From: Actinobacteria bacterium UBA5975
GTDB taxonomy: Bacteria > Actinomycetota > Actinomycetes > Nanopelagicales > Nanopelagicaceae
DNA: 8,891 nt
Direction: 5' to 3'
Assembly (NCBI GenBank): GCA_002430075.1
Contig: DJBN01000075.1
Location: forward strand, 1 to 8,891
Positions 5,743 to 8,891 of the stretch are shown piece after piece. Position 1 is the first letter of the stretch; each line of letters starts with the position of its first letter. Below the pieces are notes generated by a model that had not been told where the DNA came from, searched no databases, and saw only the letters and a list, made by a program, of their open reading frames with translations. A program made the position numbers and the translations under genes.

Positions 5743-6602
5743 CCTCCGCTGCGTCTACGTAGGAAACGTTCAACCTCACGTGCAATAGATTCACCCGTTG
5801 CTTCAGGAAGTTGGGCAGAATCCTTACTCTCTTCTAAAGCCTTCACATACTCTGCAACATCGGAATCTTCCTTTGCAAGCTCAGAAACTTCCTGCTCCCA
5901 CTCATGCGACTCTGCAACCAATTCACCTTGGGGTAAAGAGATATTGAGAAAATCCTCCATTGCATTCACAAGCGCCAGGATTGCCTTAGGAGAGGGTGAA
6001 TTTGAAGCGTAATGTGGAACGGCAGCCCAGAGCGATATCGAATCGATGCCACGACGAATGCATCCATCATGGATAACGCCAAGAATTCCTGTTGGACCTT
6101 CGTACTTGCTCGTTTCAATTCCTAAACGAGAGGCAAGATCAGGATGTGCTCCGGTACCTGTAACAGTTATTGGCCTTGTGTGAGGTGTATCTGCCAACAT
6201 AGAACCTAATGTGATAACCAAATCTACTTCTAGGTCATCGGCTAAATCGAGAATGTCGCTAGAAAAGGACTTCCATTTCATTGAAGGCTCTACTCCTCGC
6301 ACAATAATGAAATCTCGCTGCAGAGCTGGGGTGCGCAGAGCAAAAACTTGAGTTCCAGGCCAGGTAAGGCTGCGAACACTTGAATCATCAATCACGATTG
6401 TCGGCCTATTTACTTGGAAGTCATAGAACTCTTCGGAATCAACATCTGCGATGAGCTCTGGGATCACATCGGTTGCGGAATCAGTCCATGAGGCCAATAG
6501 ATGAGATGCCGCTCCTGTTGCAGCATCTGCGGCATCGCTCCATCCAGAGAATGCAATCACCATCACAGGTGAGCGCAGCGCCGGTATCTGATGAATCTCC
6601 AC
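5739..6602 (-). CDS. PAC2 family protein (proteasome assembly chaperone 2-like)
   Basis: A 287-aa protein of the PAC2 fold, named after a eukaryotic 20S proteasome assembly chaperone; the bacterial role is not established, and a link to the actinobacterial Pup-proteasome is only suggested by the name. Family marks in order are FSGWSDAADAATGA (18-31), DSEEFYDFQVNRP (55-67), RGVEPSMKW (102-110), LGSMLADTPHTRP (132-144), YEGPTGILGVIHDGC (167-181) and WAAVPHY (192-198). A Glu/Lys-rich helical tail (about 227-283) ends in a basic FLRRRSGG. The GTG start at 6602 is supported by the family-like N-terminus and by TAAGGT 6 nt upstream. No signal peptide or transmembrane helix is evident. It converges on mshC with a 4-bp overlap and diverges from metH across 28 bp. 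In M. tuberculosis the PAC2 gene Rv2125 likewise adjoins metH (Rv2124c) in the opposite orientation. Confidence 0.93.
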   Translation of the reverse strand: MEIHQIPALRSPVMVIAFSGWSDAADAATGAASHLLASWTDSATDVIPELIADVDSEEFYDFQVNRPTIVIDDSSVRSLTWPGTQVFALRTPALQRDFIIVRGVEPSMKWKSFSSDILDLADDLEVDLVITLGSMLADTPHTRPITVTGTGAHPDLASRLGIETSKYEGPTGILGVIHDGCIRRGIDSISLWAAVPHYASNSPSPKAILALVNAMEDFLNISLPQGELVAESHEWEQEVSELAKEDSDVAEYVKALEESKDSAQLPEATGESIAREVERFLRRRSGG

Positions 6603-6608
6603 ATCGAT

Positions 6609-6614
6609 ACCTTA
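6609..6614 (-). promoter_or_regulatory. Predicted -10 element of the PAC2 gene (leaderless)
   Basis: On the minus strand TAAGGT ends 6 nt before the GTG at 6602, placing the hexamer at -12 to -7 if the start-codon G is +1. A TCGTCA (4 of 6 to TTGACA) lies 17 bp upstream at 6632-6637, inside the first codons of metH. No Shine-Dalgarno sequence sits between the hexamer and the start codon. Confidence 0.55.
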
Positions 6615-6617
6615 CGG

Positions 6618-6623
6618 TAACCT
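6618..6623 (+). promoter_or_regulatory. Predicted -10 element of metH (leaderless)
   Basis: TAACCT ends 7 nt before the metH GTG at 6631, and there is no Shine-Dalgarno sequence. It is separated by only 3 bp from the oppositely directed PAC2 hexamer. I see no recognisable -35 in the expected place, which would fall within the PAC2 coding sequence. The 28-bp gap leaves no room for a SAM or cobalamin riboswitch ahead of metH. Confidence 0.5.
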
Positions 6624-6630
6624 CAGCGCC

Positions 6631-8891
6631 GTGACGAGTTCGAAGAGTCAGATCAAAGTAGTAGATGGCCTCCTTCGTCGCGCCTTGGCTACTCGGACGG
6701 TTATTGCTGATGGGGCCATGGGAACCATGCTTCAGGCAGCTGACCCGACGCTCGAAGATTTTCAGAACCTCGAGGGTTGCAATGAGATTCTCAACCTCAC
6801 ACGGCCAGATCTCGTACGGTCCGTTCACGACGCTTATCTTGCGGTTGGAGTCGATGCAATTGAGACAAATACCTTCGGTGTAAATTGGGCGAATCTTGCT
6901 GAGTATGGGATCGAAGATCGAATTTATGAGTTGGCATACGCCGGAGGTGTTATCGCGCGCGAAGCCGCAGATGCCTTCTCCACTTCCGACAAACCTCGCT
7001 TCGTCTTAGGCTCACTGGGACCCGGCACAAAATTACCGAGCTTGTTGCATACAACATATCAAAAACTAAAAGAGGCATACTTCACTGCGTCAAAAGGTTT
7101 GGTCGATGCCGGCGTTGACGCGTTACTAATCGAGACTACGCAAGATCTCCTGCAAGCGAAGGCTGCTGTTAACGGCGCACGCCAAGCTGTTACTGAATCA
7201 GGTCGCGATGTGGTCGTCATTGCGCAGGTAACTGTCGAAACTACCGGCACGATGCTTCTCGGTTCTGAAATTGGAGCGGCTCTCAATGCGCTAGAACCAC
7301 TTGATATAGATTTGATTGGTCTGAACTGCGCAACAGGACCTGCTGAAATGTCGGAGCATCTTCGCTATCTCTCCAAGAATGCGCAATGCGGAATTTCAGT
7401 AATGCCTAACGCTGGGCTCCCGATTCTTGGAAAGAAGGGAGCGGAATACCCACTGGGTCCCCAAGAGCTTGCGACTGCCCTTGAGACTTTTGTCCGCGAT
7501 TATGGAATCTCACTCATTGGGGGGTGTTGCGGAACAACGCCAGAGCATTTAGCTGCAGTAGTTGAGCGTCTACAGCTGCACTCTATAAAAGATCGCGACA
7601 TTGCAATCGAAGCAGGTGCCTCATCGCTCTACCAATATGTACCGTTCCGACAGGATAAGACATACCTAGCTATTGGCGAACGCACCAATGCAAACGGTTC
7701 CCGGGCATTTCGCGACGCGCTTGTCGCCGAAGATTGGGCCACCTGTGTTGAAATTGCACGTGATCAAATCCGCGATGGCGCACACATGCTTGATCTCTCC
7801 GTTGATTATGTAGGTCGCGATGGAGCAAAGGATATGCATGAGATTGCATCTCGTTTTGCAACTGCCTCAACCTTACCTATCGTCCTTGACTCTACAGAAC
7901 CGCTTGTTATTCAAGCTGGCCTTGAAGCCCTCGGTGGCCGCTGTGTGATTAACTCCGTTAATTATGAAGATGGTGACGGTCCAACATCTCGCTTTGCGCG
8001 CATCATGCCACTTGTAAAAGAACATGGCGCCTCCGTTGTAGCCCTGACAATCGATGAGGACGGTCAAGCTCGGACAGCAGAATGGAAACTTCGAGTAGCA
8101 CGTAGATTAATCACAGATCTCAATCAAAATTGGGGAATGTCAGTTGGTGACATTCTGATTGATACTCTCACTTTTCCGATTGCAACCGGACAAGAAGAGA
8201 CTCGTCGCGATGGTATCGAGACCATCAGCGCCATTCGTTCTCTAAAACTTGAATTTCCAGAGGTGCAAACTACCTTGGGCGTTAGCAATGTCTCCTTTGG
8301 CTTAAATCCTGCAGCTCGCGTGGTTCTCAACTCTGTCTTTCTGAGTGAGTGCGTAGATGCGGGTTTGGATTCAGCGATTGTTCACCCTTCTAAAATCATG
8401 CCGATGGCGCGAATCCAGGTTCGTCAGCGCGAAGTTGCTCTTGATCTCATTTATGACCGACGTACTTATGACGGTGAGAATTGCACCTACGATCCACTCT
8501 CAGAATTTTTACAACTCTTTGAAGGCGTTGAGTTGGCAGCTTCACGAAATGTGCGAGCTGCAGAGCTCGCAGCGCTTCCACTGCGCCAGCGCCTTGAACG
8601 CAGAATCATCGACGGAGAGAAAGTGGGTTTAAGCGATGATCTTGATACTGCAATGGCTGAAGGAATTAAGCCGCTAGAGATCATTAACGACCATCTTCTT
8701 GAAGGCATGAAGGTAGTTGGAGAGCTCTTTGGTAAAGGTGAGATGCAACTGCCATTTGTTTTGCAGAGCGCCGAAGTAATGAAATCCGCTGTCGCATATC
8801 TTGAACCGCATATGGAGAAGACAGACGATGCAGGTCGCGGTCGAATGTTGCTTGCCACAGTTAAAGGCGATGTTCACGATATCGGCAAGAA
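6631..8891 (+). CDS. metH: Cobalamin-dependent methionine synthase, N-terminal 753 residues (runs off the right edge)
   Basis: MetH transfers a methyl group from 5-methyltetrahydrofolate to homocysteine through methylcobalamin, making methionine in the cytoplasm. The GTG start gives MTSSKSQIKVVDGLLRRALA. The homocysteine-binding barrel (about 15-320) has the GAMGTMLQ motif and the zinc cysteines Cys233 (LNCATGP) and Cys299/Cys300 (GGCCGTTPEH). The pterin-binding domain (about 340-610) opens with AIGERTNANGSRAF and contains DLSVDYVGRDG and GVSNVSFGLNP. The B12 cap helices follow (about 640-735; PLEIINDHLLEGMKVVGELF). The B12 domain begins with GDVHDIGK, whose His749 is the expected lower axial cobalt ligand. 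The frame is open to the window edge. The rest of the B12 domain and the SAM-reactivation domain lie beyond, so completeness cannot be judged. Spacing of motifs matches E. coli MetH (cobalt-ligand His759). Dependence on cobalamin implies synthesis or uptake of B12 elsewhere. Confidence 0.96.
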   Translation, partial: MTSSKSQIKVVDGLLRRALATRTVIADGAMGTMLQAADPTLEDFQNLEGCNEILNLTRPDLVRSVHDAYLAVGVDAIETNTFGVNWANLAEYGIEDRIYELAYAGGVIAREAADAFSTSDKPRFVLGSLGPGTKLPSLLHTTYQKLKEAYFTASKGLVDAGVDALLIETTQDLLQAKAAVNGARQAVTESGRDVVVIAQVTVETTGTMLLGSEIGAALNALEPLDIDLIGLNCATGPAEMSEHLRYLSKNAQCGISVMPNAGLPILGKKGAEYPLGPQELATALETFVRDYGISLIGGCCGTTPEHLAAVVERLQLHSIKDRDIAIEAGASSLYQYVPFRQDKTYLAIGERTNANGSRAFRDALVAEDWATCVEIARDQIRDGAHMLDLSVDYVGRDGAKDMHEIASRFATASTLPIVLDSTEPLVIQAGLEALGGRCVINSVNYEDGDGPTSRFARIMPLVKEHGASVVALTIDEDGQARTAEWKLRVARRLITDLNQNWGMSVGDILIDTLTFPIATGQEETRRDGIETISAIRSLKLEFPEVQTTLGVSNVSFGLNPAARVVLNSVFLSECVDAGLDSAIVHPSKIMPMARIQVRQREVALDLIYDRRTYDGENCTYDPLSEFLQLFEGVELAASRNVRAAELAALPLRQRLERRIIDGEKVGLSDDLDTAMAEGIKPLEIINDHLLEGMKVVGELFGKGEMQLPFVLQSAEVMKSAVAYLEPHMEKTDDAGRGRMLLATVKGDVHDIGK

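Noticed and set aside
5727..5762. Short palindromes GGGAATTTCCC and CTACGTAG around the mshC/PAC2 stop codons
   Set aside because: The hairpins would have very short stems or impossibly small loops and no U-tract, so I do not call a bidirectional terminator.
6603..6630. SAM or cobalamin riboswitch ahead of metH
   Set aside because: The whole intergenic gap is 28 bp, too short for either aptamer, and the transcript appears leaderless.
1..8891. CRISPR array, insertion sequence, prophage or defence system
   Set aside because: I saw no regularly spaced direct repeats, transposase motifs, terminal inverted repeats or phage and defence genes; every gene belongs to a conserved housekeeping-type family.

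Overview
The window reads as chromosomal DNA of an actinobacterium with a compact genome. The strongest marker is mshC, the cysteine ligase of mycothiol biosynthesis, a pathway essentially confined to Actinobacteria. A run of three actinobacterial conserved families lies just upstream of it (an MSMEG_4193-type histidine phosphatase, DUF3090 and the SCO1664 family). Base composition is roughly balanced rather than GC-rich, and intergenic space is minimal: 4-bp overlaps, a 28-bp divergent gap and a 67-bp divergent gap. This would fit a streamlined freshwater lineage such as the acI/Nanopelagicales group, but the taxon is inferred from style, not proven.

Layout, left to right. The 5' part of a tRNA-Leu(GAG) gene runs off the left edge on the minus strand. 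An M20-family metallohydrolase gene follows on plus and converges, with a 4-bp stop-codon overlap, on an aldo/keto reductase gene on minus. The reductase diverges across 67 bp from a plus-strand block of histidine phosphatase, DUF3090 zinc-ribbon protein, SCO1664-family kinase-like protein and mshC. The first three genes are joined by 4-bp GTGA/ATGA overlaps, and mshC follows after 14 bp. mshC converges, again with a 4-bp overlap, on a PAC2-family gene on minus. PAC2 diverges across only 28 bp from metH (cobalamin-dependent methionine synthase), which runs off the right edge at its B12-binding DxHxxG motif.

Gene content and order resemble the Mycobacterium tuberculosis Rv2124c (metH) / Rv2125 (PAC2) / Rv2130c (mshC) / Rv2133c-Rv2135c / Rv2141c (M20) neighbourhood as I recall it. 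This is therefore a conserved actinobacterial backbone locus rather than an island; I see no mobile element, CRISPR array, phage gene or long repeat. Its characterised theme is thiol metabolism (mycothiol and methionine) beside conserved genes of unknown role.

The most interesting regulatory signal is that five of the six genes not translated by 4-bp overlap have a TANNNT hexamer ending 6-7 nt before the start codon. This is the expected geometry for leaderless transcripts. At PAC2/metH it produces two back-to-back -10 elements only 3 bp apart. The most interesting functional question is what the phosphatase / zinc-ribbon / PI3-4-kinase-like trio does beside mshC.
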